A stretch of DNA of 64,000 nt from Klebsiella pneumoniae (lineage in GTDB: Bacteria > Desulfobacterota > Binatia > UBA12015). This document shows positions 38,522 to 47,951 of this stretch, piece after piece. The notes beneath the pieces are model-generated. The model did not search any database and had not been told where the DNA came from. It was given only the letters and a program-made list of their open reading frames with translations. Made by a program: the position numbers and the translations under genes. How positions within the stretch are numbered: position 1 is the first letter of the stretch; the number at the start of each line of letters is the position of its first letter. The stretch lies in contig CAMBZJ010000009.1 in NCBI GenBank assembly GCA_945872365.1, forward strand, positions 1-64,000. The letters are read 5' to 3'.

Positions 38522-40351
38522 ATGGCCTCCACGGGGATCTACGGCAGGCTCTTGGGCTATATGCGCCCCTACGTCTGGCCGCGCTTCGTGGCCGCGATCG
38601 CCTGCATGCTCGTCTTCAGCTCGACGAACGGCGTCCTGCCGTTCATCGTCGAGCGCGTGTTCGACGACGTCTTCGCGCGTCACGACCTGGCGATGCTAGC
38701 CGGGCTTCCGGCCGCTGTCATCGTGCTCTTCACCGTCAGGGCCTTCGCCAACTACGGCAACAACTACCTGATGGAGTGGGTGGCGCAGCGGGTGGCGACC
38801 GACATCCGCAACGACGTGAACACGCACGTGCAGGAACTCCCGCTCTCGTTTTTCAATCGTACGCCGACCGGGGCGATCATCTCCCGGGTGTCGAGCGACG
38901 TTTACCAGTTGCGCGCGTCCCTGGTGGACGCCACCGTGTCGATCGTACGCGACTCGACCTCGCTCGTCGTGCTGCTCGTCTACGCCTTCTGGAAGGATAC
39001 CGTTCTCGCCCTGATCGCCTTCGTCGCATTTCCGCTGGTGGTGGCCCCGGTTCTCACCCTGTCGCGCCGCCTCCGCAAGTTCTCGCGCAGCGGGCAGAAC
39101 ACCCTCGGCACCCTGACGGCGCTCCTGCAGGAAACCGTGCAGGGCAACCGGATCGTGAAGGCCTTCGGCATGGAGGCCTACGAGCGCCAGCGCTTCGACG
39201 CGGAGAGCCAGCGCCTCTTCCGCACGCACATGAAGGCGTCGCAGGCGAAGGCGCTCATCCAGCCGCTCATGGAACTGATCGGAGCGGTCGGGATCGCCGG
39301 CGTGGTCTGGTACGGCGGCTACAGCGTGATCGTCGGCGGGCGCACCCAGGGTGCGTTCTTCGCCTTCATGGCAACGCTGCTCCTGGTCTACGATCCGTTC
39401 AAGGGGCTCGCGAAGACCAACGGAGCCGTCCAGCAGGGACTCGCTTCGGCCGAGCGCATCTTCGAGTTGCTCGACGAACCGACCGAAATCGTCGACCGGC
39501 CGGGGGCGGTCGAAATCGGGCCCCTACGCCAGGCGATCCGGTTCGAGGCCGTGGATTTCCGCTATCCGCCGCGGGTGGGCGAGGGCAGCGGCCCGGTGAC
39601 GACCGGACCGGATGGCGGGCCGCCGAAGGACGGCTTCGCGCTGCGAGAGGTCGACCTGGTCTTGCGCCGCGGGGAGGTCGTCGCGCTGGTCGGTTCGAGT
39701 GGCGGCGGCAAGTCGACGATCGCGGACCTGATTCCGCGCTTCTACGACCCGACGGCCGGGCGGATCTCGATCGACGGCCTCGACATCCGCGATGCGACGC
39801 TCGCTTCGCTGCGGCGGCAGATCGGGATCGTCACGCAGTTCACGTTCCTGTTCAACGACACGGTCGGTGCAAACATCTCCTACGGCGACCCGGCCATGTC
39901 GCAGGCCGAGGTCGAGGCAGCGGCACGCGCCGCCCACGCCGACGAGTTCATCTGCGGCCTGCCCCGGGGCTACGACACGATGGTGGGGGAACTCGGGGTC
40001 ACGCTCTCCGGCGGCCAGCGGCAGCGGCTCGCGATCGCGCGCGCCCTGCTGAAGAACGCACCGATCCTGATTCTGGACGAGGCCACCTCGGCGCTCGATT
40101 CGGAGTCCGAGCGTCTCGTCCAGGAGGCGATCGACCGTCTCATGGAGGGCCGCACGGCCTTGGTCATCGCGCATCGACTCGCGACCATCCGGCGCGCCGA
40201 CCGGATCGCGGTGGTCGTCGACGGACGCATCATCGACGAGGGATGCCATGACGAACTCTATCTTCGTGGCGGTGTCTACAGGAGGCTCTGTGACCAGCAG
40301 ATGTCGCCGGGGGCGCCGGTTCCGGAGCAACTCGAAACAGCATCATCATGA
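38522..40351 (+). CDS. msbA: MsbA-like lipid A ABC exporter
   Basis: ABC TM domain, VALVGSSGGGKSTIADLIPRFYDPTAG, TLSGGQRQRLAIARALLKNAPILILDEATSALDSESE; directly follows lpxB. Confidence 0.92.
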   Translation: MASTGIYGRLLGYMRPYVWPRFVAAIACMLVFSSTNGVLPFIVERVFDDVFARHDLAMLAGLPAAVIVLFTVRAFANYGNNYLMEWVAQRVATDIRNDVNTHVQELPLSFFNRTPTGAIISRVSSDVYQLRASLVDATVSIVRDSTSLVVLLVYAFWKDTVLALIAFVAFPLVVAPVLTLSRRLRKFSRSGQNTLGTLTALLQETVQGNRIVKAFGMEAYERQRFDAESQRLFRTHMKASQAKALIQPLMELIGAVGIAGVVWYGGYSVIVGGRTQGAFFAFMATLLLVYDPFKGLAKTNGAVQQGLASAERIFELLDEPTEIVDRPGAVEIGPLRQAIRFEAVDFRYPPRVGEGSGPVTTGPDGGPPKDGFALREVDLVLRRGEVVALVGSSGGGKSTIADLIPRFYDPTAGRISIDGLDIRDATLASLRRQIGIVTQFTFLFNDTVGANISYGDPAMSQAEVEAAARAAHADEFICGLPRGYDTMVGELGVTLSGGQRQRLAIARALLKNAPILILDEATSALDSESERLVQEAIDRLMEGRTALVIAHRLATIRRADRIAVVVDGRIIDEGCHDELYLRGGVYRRLCDQQMSPGAPVPEQLETASS

Positions 40352-41109
40352 GCGTAGACGCGACTGCGGCGCCGCAGCCGCCGGCCCCGCGGCGGCGCTT
40401 TCGTGACGGGGAGTTCGCGCTTTCGACGGGTGGCTTCGCGATCTATGCCGTGCTCCGCCTGCTCGGCAGGACGGTGCGCCAGCGCTATTTTGACGAGGGC
40501 GGGCTGCTGGCGCGCTTCGCCCGGGGCGAGCCGGTGATCCTCTGTTTCTGGCACGGGCGCATGATCATGATGCCGTTCGCCTACCGCGGTCGCGGCGCCT
40601 GCATCATGAACAGCCGGCACCGCGACGGAGAACTGATCAGCCGGGCGATCCGGCGCCTCGGCTTCGAGGTGGTGCGCGGGTCGTCTACGCGCGGCTGGGT
40701 CAGTGGCATGAAGGGCCTGCTCGAGGCGCATCGTCGCGGGCTCGACGTGATCATGGTCCCCGACGGGCCGCGCGGGCCGCGCTGTCGCGCCAAGACCGGA
40801 GCCCTCCAACTGGCCCGCCTGACCGGGGCCCCGGTCTTCCCGGTGTCGTACGCCGCAAGTCGGGCGGCTGTCGTGAGCGGAAGCTGGGACCGGCTCCTGA
40901 TCCCGTTCCCGTTCTCCCGGGTCGCTTTCGTCGCGACGGAGCCGATCGCGGTGCCGCGCGACGCCTCGGCAGAGCAATTGGAGTCGTTGCGCGAGGAACT
41001 CGAACGCCGCTTGATCGCGGCGACGTCGCGCGCGGGCGAGGAAGTCGGTGCCGATCGCGCGGAGACTGCACGCTTTCTCGGCGGGGTTGCGAGGGTGCGC
41101 AAATCGTGA
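40348..41109 (+). CDS. DUF374 lysophospholipid acyltransferase-family protein
   Basis: VILCFWHGRMIMMPF, SRHRDGELISRAIRRLGFEVVRGSSTRG, MVPDGPRGPR. Confidence 0.9.
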   Translation: MSVDATAAPQPPAPRRRFRDGEFALSTGGFAIYAVLRLLGRTVRQRYFDEGGLLARFARGEPVILCFWHGRMIMMPFAYRGRGACIMNSRHRDGELISRAIRRLGFEVVRGSSTRGWVSGMKGLLEAHRRGLDVIMVPDGPRGPRCRAKTGALQLARLTGAPVFPVSYAASRAAVVSGSWDRLLIPFPFSRVAFVATEPIAVPRDASAEQLESLREELERRLIAATSRAGEEVGADRAETARFLGGVARVRKS

Positions 41110-41218
41110 CACGCCTCGAAATCCGGCGACGTTCCGGCGGGAGTGGCGGCGGGATCACCCGGCCCCCCGGCCGGCTCCTGTGCGCGGTCGCCGGGCGCGT
41201 TCGAGGGGAGGTTGGACC

Positions 41219-41755
41219 ATGACGAGGTTGGTCGGTGTTGCCATGGCCACGGCGATCGTGCTCTCGCCGATGCCGCGCGCATGGGCGGGCCCCGGTGGCG
41301 TCTCGATCGCCATCGAGCCCCCGTCTCCGGAGTACGAGGCGGAGAAGGCAGGGCGCGACGCGCAGGCCACCCATGCCTCCGGCAAGGCCGCCGCTTCGAC
41401 GGTCCCTGCCGGGGCGAAGCTCGAGGGACTCCAGCGGAGCTTCGGGGCCTTCTGCGTGCAATGGGGCGACAAGCTGCGCCAGCGCCAGAAGGACAACCTA
41501 GCGCAGGTAAAGTGGCAGACTTCCGCGGATGGTTCGTTGTTTGCCGAGTACGTCGGCTACGACCTCGACCACCTCGGGCCGCAGACGGTCTCCCACCCGG
41601 ACACGACACCGATCGGAAAGATGGTCTACGTCGAGCAGCGGCTGCGCTGCAGCGGTCGATCGAAGGACGAAGCGCTTGCGGCGCCACCGGCGGTCGTCGA
41701 GCAGACCGAGGTGACGGAACTCTTCCGCTACGACGGCCGGGCTTGGGTGTACTGA
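41219..41755 (+). CDS. Secreted hypothetical protein in LPS cluster
   Basis: Signal peptide MTRLVGVAMATAIVLSPMPRAWA; FCVQWGDKLRQRQKDNLAQVKWQTSADGSLFAEYVGYD...PIGKMVYVEQRLRCSG...FRYDGRAWVY. Confidence 0.7.
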   Translation: MTRLVGVAMATAIVLSPMPRAWAGPGGVSIAIEPPSPEYEAEKAGRDAQATHASGKAAASTVPAGAKLEGLQRSFGAFCVQWGDKLRQRQKDNLAQVKWQTSADGSLFAEYVGYDLDHLGPQTVSHPDTTPIGKMVYVEQRLRCSGRSKDEALAAPPAVVEQTEVTELFRYDGRAWVY

Positions 41756-43077
41756 GCGGCAAGCCCGGCGCGCCTCGCGCGCGACGTCTCCGCCCGCTGC
41801 GGACGTACAACGCCCTGCTGCTCGCCGCGGGCTTTGCAGTCGCCCCGGCCGCCGGCGCGCTGGCGCTCGTTCGGCCTTCCTGGCGGCGGGGACTCGGTGA
41901 GCGCTTCGGGAGGGGCTGGCACCGACCGGACGGATCGCCGGTCCTCTGGGTCCACGCCGCGTCGGTCGGCGAGGTCGAGGGTATCGCCCCCCTGGTCCGG
42001 CGGTGGAGCGCGGAATACCCCTCGGGGGGCGTGATCGTGTCGGCGCTCAGCGCGACCGGGTGCGATGCCGCGCGGCGCCTGTTGCCCGGGGCGATCGTCA
42101 GGACGTTTCCCCTCGACGCCCCGTGGCTCGCGCGGGCGGTGGTGCGGCGCATCTCTCCCGACTTGTTCCTCTTCAGCGAGAACGAGTTGTGGCCGAACAC
42201 GCTCGACGAACTCGCGCGCATGGGCTGCCCGACGGTCCAGGTGAGCGGGCGCATGTCGGAGCGGAGTGCACGTTTGCTTGCGCGATTTCCGGGGTTCGCG
42301 CCCCGGGTACTCGACTGCGTGACCCGCTTCTGCGTGCAGTCCGACGACCATCGCCGACGCCTGCAGGCGCTCGGCGTGGACGACGCGCGGATCGTCGTCA
42401 CCGGTTCGCTCAAGGGCGATCGCATTCCGGCCGAGCCGGCCTGGTTCGTGCCCGGCCTGCGCGAGGCCGGCCGCCCGGTTCTGGTCGCCGGCTCCACCCG
42501 CGAGGGCGAGGAAGCGGCGGTCCTCGATGCACTCGCGAGGCTCGGTTCGGACGCGCCATTCCTCGTCCTGGCGCCCCGGCACCCGGAACGCTTCGCGCAG
42601 GTCGCGTCGCTGCTCGAACGCAGCGGTCTCCGATTCGAGCGTCGCAGTTCGCTCGTGGAGGGCGGGTCGTCCCGCTTCGCGGCTGTCGACGTGCTCCTGC
42701 TCGACTCCCTCGGCGAACTCGCCGGGTGTTACACCGGCGCGGACATCGCCTTCGTGGGCGGCACGCTCGTGCCGGTCGGGGGCCACAACCTGCTCGAGCC
42801 CGCGCGCTGCGGGGTTCCGGTCCTCCTGGGGCCGCATCGCGACACCGTGCGCGCCTTTGCCGACCGGCTTGTCGAGGGGCATGCGGGCGCCGTGGTCGAA
42901 GACGCCGAAGGGCTCGCCGCGGCGTTGCGAACCCTGCTCGACCCGGCGGTGCGCGCACGGGCGGGCGCCTCGGCCCGGGCTCTGGCGCTCGAGGAGTCGG
43001 GAGGACTCGAGGCGACCTGGCGGGTCATCGCCGACCTTGACGGTCGCCCCGGTGCGGCCCGGGTGGCCCCGGCATGA
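41743..43077 (+). CDS. waaA: 3-deoxy-D-manno-octulosonic acid transferase (start uncertain)
   Basis: LWVHAASVGEVEGIAPLV, SENELWPNTLDELARMGCPTVQVSGRMSERS, VAGSTREGEEAAVLDA, VGGTLVPVGGHNLLEPARCGVPVLLGPH. Confidence 0.95.
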   Translation: MGVLSGKPGAPRARRLRPLRTYNALLLAAGFAVAPAAGALALVRPSWRRGLGERFGRGWHRPDGSPVLWVHAASVGEVEGIAPLVRRWSAEYPSGGVIVSALSATGCDAARRLLPGAIVRTFPLDAPWLARAVVRRISPDLFLFSENELWPNTLDELARMGCPTVQVSGRMSERSARLLARFPGFAPRVLDCVTRFCVQSDDHRRRLQALGVDDARIVVTGSLKGDRIPAEPAWFVPGLREAGRPVLVAGSTREGEEAAVLDALARLGSDAPFLVLAPRHPERFAQVASLLERSGLRFERRSSLVEGGSSRFAAVDVLLLDSLGELAGCYTGADIAFVGGTLVPVGGHNLLEPARCGVPVLLGPHRDTVRAFADRLVEGHAGAVVEDAEGLAAALRTLLDPAVRARAGASARALALEESGGLEATWRVIADLDGRPGAARVAPA

Positions 43078-44255
43078 ATGCGGCCGGCGACCGGCACCGC
43101 GTGACGGGGCCCGCGGTGGTGCCCTGGGAGCGCGGCGGTTTCGCGCCGTGGATGCTCGCCCCGCTCGGGCGCCTCTGGGGCGGGGTGATGCGGCTGCGCA
43201 GCGCCGCCTACGACGCCGGCGTGCTGCGGGCGACGCGCATGTCGGTGCCGGTCGTCTCCATCGGCAATCTGAGCGTGGGCGGGACCGGAAAGACGCCTGC
43301 TTCGCTCTGGTTAGGCGATCGCCTTCGGAACCTCGGACTCGCCCCCGCCATCGTCACCCGCGGATACGGCGGCGACCTCGGCGGCCGCATCCTGCGCGCC
43401 GCGCCCTCGGCGAGGCCCGCGCTCGCGGGCGAGGGTGCGGTTTCGCAGGTGGGCGACGAGGCGGTCCTGCTCGCGGATCGATTTCCCGGGCCGGTGGTGT
43501 GCGGCGTCGACCGGGTCGCGGCAGCCCGACATGCGATCGGGGAGTGGGGAGCGGACGTCGTCGTGCTCGACGATGGCTTCCAGCACCGCGCGCTCGGGCG
43601 TTGCTTCGATCTCGTGCTGGTCGACGCCGGGGCCGGATTCGGCAACGGTGCGGTGCTTCCCGCGGGGCCGCTGCGCGAGCCCCTCTCGGCGCTGTGTCGC
43701 GCCGGTGCGATCGTCGTGACCAAGTGCGAAGCGATCCCGCCGGAGATCGCCACGCGACTCGACCGCCACGCGCCGGGGGTCCCGGTCTGCGCAGCGGCGC
43801 TCGAGCCGCGCTGTCTCGTCTCGGCGCATGGCGAGCACACCTTCGAGAGCCCGCTCGCGGACCTCGCCGGCCGGCGGGTCGTCGCGGTGTCGGGCCTCGC
43901 TCGACCGACGTCGTTCTACGAGGTGCTGGATCGTCTCGGCGCGAAGCTGGTCGAGGTGCTCGAATTCCGCGACCACCACGCCTATGGTCCGGCCGACTGG
44001 CAGCGGATCGGCCAAGCGGCGCGCCGAGCCGACCTCGTCGTCTGCACCGAAAAGGACCTCGTCAAGCTGCGACGTTTTCCCTTCGCCCGAGGCCACCTCT
44101 TCGCCGTCCGGGTCGATTTCGCACTCGCCGCGGCCGACGAGGCGGCGCTGCTCGACCGGATCGTCGGGGCGGCCGGGATCGGTCGGTTGCTGCGGGACGG
44201 CTCGGGCCGTGCTACGCTTGGGGGTCGGACGCCCGCACCGGAGGCGGTGGGGTGA
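43074..44255 (+). CDS. lpxK: Tetraacyldisaccharide 4'-kinase LpxK
   Basis: VPVVSIGNLSVGGTGKTP, TRGYGGDLGG, VGDEAVLLADRF, VVLDDGFQHRALGRCFDLVLVDA. Confidence 0.96.
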   Translation: MNAAGDRHRVTGPAVVPWERGGFAPWMLAPLGRLWGGVMRLRSAAYDAGVLRATRMSVPVVSIGNLSVGGTGKTPASLWLGDRLRNLGLAPAIVTRGYGGDLGGRILRAAPSARPALAGEGAVSQVGDEAVLLADRFPGPVVCGVDRVAAARHAIGEWGADVVVLDDGFQHRALGRCFDLVLVDAGAGFGNGAVLPAGPLREPLSALCRAGAIVVTKCEAIPPEIATRLDRHAPGVPVCAAALEPRCLVSAHGEHTFESPLADLAGRRVVAVSGLARPTSFYEVLDRLGAKLVEVLEFRDHHAYGPADWQRIGQAARRADLVVCTEKDLVKLRRFPFARGHLFAVRVDFALAAADEAALLDRIVGAAGIGRLLRDGSGRATLGGRTPAPEAVG

Positions 44256-44317
44256 ACTCGGTTGCCCGATCCGGACGCCCGGCGTCGCGGAATCCGGTGA
44301 CGAGGAAAGGTGGATCG

Positions 44318-45268
44318 GTGCAGGTTCTTGTGACCGGCGCGGCGGGCTTCGTCGGCTCGAATGCGGTCGATGCCTTGCTGGCGCGGGGCGATGTCGTGCG
44401 CGGCGTGGATTGTTTTCTGGATTACTATCCGCGTGCCGCCAAGGAGCGGAACCTCTCCGCGGCGCGTACGAACCCGCGCTTCGAATTCGTCGAGACCGAC
44501 CTCGTCACCGGCGCCCTCGAACGTCTCCTCGACGGGGTGGACGCGGTGCTCCACTTCGCGGCGCAGGCCGGGGTGCGGGCGAGTTGGGGCCGCGACTTCC
44601 GGATCTATGCCGACGTGAACGTCCTCGGCACCCAGAGGCTGCTCGAGGCGTGCGCCGCTCGGCACCCGCGTTTCGTCTACTCCTCGTCGTCCTCGATCTA
44701 CGGCGATGCGCCCGACCTCCCCACCGTCGAGACCACGTTGCCTCGGCCGGTTTCGCCCTATGGTGTGACCAAACTCGCGGGCGAACACCTCTGCCGGCTC
44801 TACGCGCAGTCCGCCGGGGTGCCGACGGTCTCGCTGCGCTACTTCACGGTCTACGGCCCGCGTCAGCGTCCGGACATGGCGTTTCACCGCTTCGTGCGCG
44901 CGCATCTCGTCGGCCACCCGGTCACTGTCTACGACGACGGCGACCAGACCCGTGACTTCACGTTCGTCGGCGATGCGGTGGCGGCGAACCTGCTCGCGAT
45001 CGACCGAGGCGTACCTGGTGGGGTTTATAACGTCGGCGGCGGCTCGCGGGTGAGCGTCAACGACGTCCTCGGGATCATCGGCGAGATCACCGGCCGCCCG
45101 GTCGTCGTGCGCCGCGAGGAGCGGCAGCGCGGCGACGTACGCGACACCCACGCGTCGACGGAGCTCGCCCGGAGCGAACTCGGCTGGGAGCCGCGCACGG
45201 GCTTGCGTGAGGGCCTTGCGGCCGAGATCGACTGGGTTCGAGGCGAGATCGAGTTCTCGCGCACCTGA
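44318..45268 (+). CDS. NAD-dependent epimerase/dehydratase (extended SDR, nucleotide-sugar epimerase)
   Basis: VLVTGAAGFVGSNAVDALLARG, HFAAQAGVRASW, SPYGVTKLAGEHLCRLY, RQRPDMAFHRFV; GTG start with upstream GAAAGG. Confidence 0.93.
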   Translation: MQVLVTGAAGFVGSNAVDALLARGDVVRGVDCFLDYYPRAAKERNLSAARTNPRFEFVETDLVTGALERLLDGVDAVLHFAAQAGVRASWGRDFRIYADVNVLGTQRLLEACAARHPRFVYSSSSSIYGDAPDLPTVETTLPRPVSPYGVTKLAGEHLCRLYAQSAGVPTVSLRYFTVYGPRQRPDMAFHRFVRAHLVGHPVTVYDDGDQTRDFTFVGDAVAANLLAIDRGVPGGVYNVGGGSRVSVNDVLGIIGEITGRPVVVRREERQRGDVRDTHASTELARSELGWEPRTGLREGLAAEIDWVRGEIEFSRT

Positions 45269-45278
45269 GGAGGATGGC

Positions 45279-45461
45279 ATGTCCGTCAGTCCCGATTTGC
45301 TCGAGATCCTGCGCTGCCCGAAGTGTCGTCGCGAGGGCCGCGAGGGAACCCTCGTCCAGGCCCCCGCGGGCGACTCGCTGGAGTGCCCGGCGTGTCGGCT
45401 CCGTTATGCCGTGACCGAGGGGATCCCGGACATGATCATCGAGGAGGCGGCCCCGTTCTGA
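45279..45461 (+). CDS. Trm112 family / UPF0434-like small zinc protein
   Basis: LLEILRCPKCRREGREGTLVQAPAGDSLECPACRLRYAVTEGIPDMIIEEA; SD AGGAGG. Confidence 0.93.
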   Translation: MSVSPDLLEILRCPKCRREGREGTLVQAPAGDSLECPACRLRYAVTEGIPDMIIEEAAPF

Positions 45462-45481
45462 AGGGCCGGGGCTCTGCGGCC

Positions 45482-46576
45482 GTGCATCCACCGCGCCGCA
45501 TCCTGCTCGCGCAGACGAGCTTCCTCGGCGACGTCGTCCTGACGACACCGCTCGCGCGTGTCCTCGCCGAGGGCCTTGCGAACGTCGAGATCTGGTGGCT
45601 CGTTCGCCCGGATGCGCAAGCCCTGATTGCACCGCTCGCCGGCCGGGAGCGGGTTCTGATATTCGACAAGCGCGGTCGCGCGTCCGGACCGCGCGGGCTG
45701 TGGCGCAGCGCCTGCGAGCTGCGCGCGATCGGTTTCGACGCCTCGATCGCCGTGCAGCGCTCGACGCGCACGGCACTCCTGCTCGCTCTCGCCGGCATAC
45801 CGCTGCGCGTCGGGTTCGCCGGTGCGCCGGCCGCGCGGCTCTACCACCGGCAGGTGGCGCCGCGCGGCGCCCACGCCCGCGATCGACTGCTCGCGCTGGC
45901 GGCCGGGCTCGGGCTCGTCGTGCCCGATCCTCCTCCGGATCCCGAACTCCGGGTCGACGAGGACGCGGCCGGCCGTGTCGCGCAGTCCCTGCGCGCGGCC
46001 GGCATGGCGGACGATGCACGACTACTGGTGGTTGCGCCGGGCTCGGCTTGGGCGACCAAGCGCTGGCCGGCGCGTGGTTTCGCCGCGGCGTCGGCGGCGC
46101 TGGCTCCGGAGATCGACGCTGTCGTGGTCGTGGGCGGCCCGGGGGATGCGGCACTCGCCCGAGAGATCGGCGCCGACCTTGCGGGGCGGCGAAGCGGACT
46201 CCCGGAGGTGGTGGACCTCTGCGGTCGCACGGACACGGCGGGCCTGGTCGCAGCGATCGCGAGGGCTCGTTTGGTCATCGCCAACGACAGTGCGCCGGGA
46301 CACGTCGCGGCGGCACTCGGCAGGCCGCTCGTCTCGATCTTCGGCCCGACCGTCCCCGCCTTCGGCTTCGCGCCGCTCGGGCCGCTGGTGTGTGTTGTCG
46401 AGCGCGATCTCGACTGTCGGCCTTGCGCGCGGCACGGCGGTGACGCCTGCCCGATCCGCACGCACGCGTGCATGGAGTCGATCGAGGTCGCGTCGGTCGC
46501 CGACGCGGCGCGTGAGGTTCTCGCGCGCGCCGACCGCGCTCGGGCGGCGGATCGTGACGCGGCGAGGAGTCCCTGA
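45482..46576 (+). CDS. Glycosyltransferase family 9, LPS heptosyltransferase II-like
   Basis: RRILLAQTSFLGDVVLTTPLARVL, VVAPGSAWATKRWPARGFA, NDSAPGHVAAALGRPLVSIFGPTVPAFGF, CRPCARHGGDACPIRTHACM. Confidence 0.9.
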   Translation: MHPPRRILLAQTSFLGDVVLTTPLARVLAEGLANVEIWWLVRPDAQALIAPLAGRERVLIFDKRGRASGPRGLWRSACELRAIGFDASIAVQRSTRTALLLALAGIPLRVGFAGAPAARLYHRQVAPRGAHARDRLLALAAGLGLVVPDPPPDPELRVDEDAAGRVAQSLRAAGMADDARLLVVAPGSAWATKRWPARGFAAASAALAPEIDAVVVVGGPGDAALAREIGADLAGRRSGLPEVVDLCGRTDTAGLVAAIARARLVIANDSAPGHVAAALGRPLVSIFGPTVPAFGFAPLGPLVCVVERDLDCRPCARHGGDACPIRTHACMESIEVASVADAAREVLARADRARAADRDAARSP

Positions 46577-47220
46577 TGCGTCCGCCGCTGGTGGCGATTC
46601 TCGCGGGTGCGCCGGCTCCGGCGTCGCCGCTGCGGCCGTTGGACCTCGCGGAGCGGGTCGTGCCGCTCGATGCCGAGGTCGACCTCGATGCCCTGCGTGG
46701 AATCGCTGCGGATTGCGACCTGCTTTGGCTTCCTTCGTGGGTGGTGCTCGACGACGACTTCGCGCGCGCCGTCGCGGCTTGGCGCGCGGAGGCACCCGCC
46801 GTCGCACGGGTCACGCCCATTTTGCGCGACAGCGATTGTGCGATCCGCTTGCCGCGCGCCGTCGTGGGCCTACCGGCCGCGACGGCGGAGATCTGCGGCG
46901 CCGCCCCCACGCCTCGGCCAGGCACCCGCACCATCGAATTCGCCGGCCCGCTCGTGCTTCACCCACCGACACTCTCCGAGCATCTCCGCGACCTCGATCG
47001 GCGCAGCGCGACCGCTGCACGACTGCTCGACGCGGCGGGCCAGCGGTCGGGGATCGCGGCGCTGGCGCTGCGACCGCTCGGGCAGCTTGCGCGCGCCATG
47101 GTCGGCGCCTCGGGCGACCGGCGCGCGGCGCTCGCCCGCGCGACGCTCGAGTCGTACGGGGCGGTACTGGTCCAGGCGAAACTGTGGGAGCGTCGCCAGG
47201 TGGGAACGGGGTCCGCGTGA
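46576..47220 (+). CDS. Hypothetical protein; apparent degenerate WaaE-like GT2 (pseudo-glycosyltransferase)
   Basis: C-terminal half FAGPLVLHPPTLSEHLRDLDRRSATAARLL...LRPLGQLARAMV...VLVQAKLWER parallels WaaE-like GT2 C-termini; lacks N-terminal GT-A nucleotide-binding part and DxD. Confidence 0.55.
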   Translation: MRPPLVAILAGAPAPASPLRPLDLAERVVPLDAEVDLDALRGIAADCDLLWLPSWVVLDDDFARAVAAWRAEAPAVARVTPILRDSDCAIRLPRAVVGLPAATAEICGAAPTPRPGTRTIEFAGPLVLHPPTLSEHLRDLDRRSATAARLLDAAGQRSGIAALALRPLGQLARAMVGASGDRRAALARATLESYGAVLVQAKLWERRQVGTGSA

Positions 47221-47951
47221 CGCCGGCGGGATTTCCGGGGTTTGCCGCGGCGGGCGAGGGCGTGCTCGTGCGCCGCGGTTTCGAGTCCGAGGCCCGGGCG
47301 TGGCGGGCGGCCCTCGACGCTCCGGCCCCGGCCCGGGAGCCCGGTTCCGCCGGGCGTGGCGGGGCCCGGGCTCTGCCGATCGCCCCGGGTGGCCGGGCGT
47401 GGCTCAAGATCTATCGCCACGGGGGACTCCTCGGCAGGCTGCTCGGCGAAGTGTACTGGGATCACCCGTCGCGCCCCCTGCGGGAACTTGCCGCGACCGA
47501 GGCCGCGCGCGCCTGCGGGGTGGTCGCTCCCGAGGTTCTGGCGGCGATCGTCCTACCGGTCGGACGACCCTTCACCGGGTTCTACCGCGCAGCGCTGGTG
47601 ACGCGCGAGATCGCCGGGCGCCGGTCGCTCGCCGACGCGCTTCGTAGCGACCCGGACGAGCGGGAGCGCGCCGATCGGATCGGCCGTTGCTGGGACGTGC
47701 TGCGCCGACTGCACCGCTGCGGCATCCGCCATCGCGACGCGAACGCGACGAACTTCCTCTGTGGCGCGGCGGGCGAGGAACCCGCGCTCATCGACTTCGA
47801 CGGAGCCGTGGTCGGGACCGCACCGGTCGGTCGGATCGGCCGATCCTTCGCGCGTCGCCGGCTCGCGCGATCGATCGGCAAGCTCGGTCTCGCGGGCTTC
47901 GATCGCGGCCGCGTTGCGACTCTGCTCGACGCGAGGGAGGCGTCGGCATGA
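47217..47951 (+). CDS. Lipopolysaccharide (Kdo/heptose) kinase family protein
   Basis: WLKIYRHGGLLGRLLGEVYWDHPSRPLRELAATEAARACGVVAPEVLA, LHRCGIRHRDANATNFL, ALIDFDGA. Confidence 0.88.
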   Translation: MTPAGFPGFAAAGEGVLVRRGFESEARAWRAALDAPAPAREPGSAGRGGARALPIAPGGRAWLKIYRHGGLLGRLLGEVYWDHPSRPLRELAATEAARACGVVAPEVLAAIVLPVGRPFTGFYRAALVTREIAGRRSLADALRSDPDERERADRIGRCWDVLRRLHRCGIRHRDANATNFLCGAAGEEPALIDFDGAVVGTAPVGRIGRSFARRRLARSIGKLGLAGFDRGRVATLLDAREASA

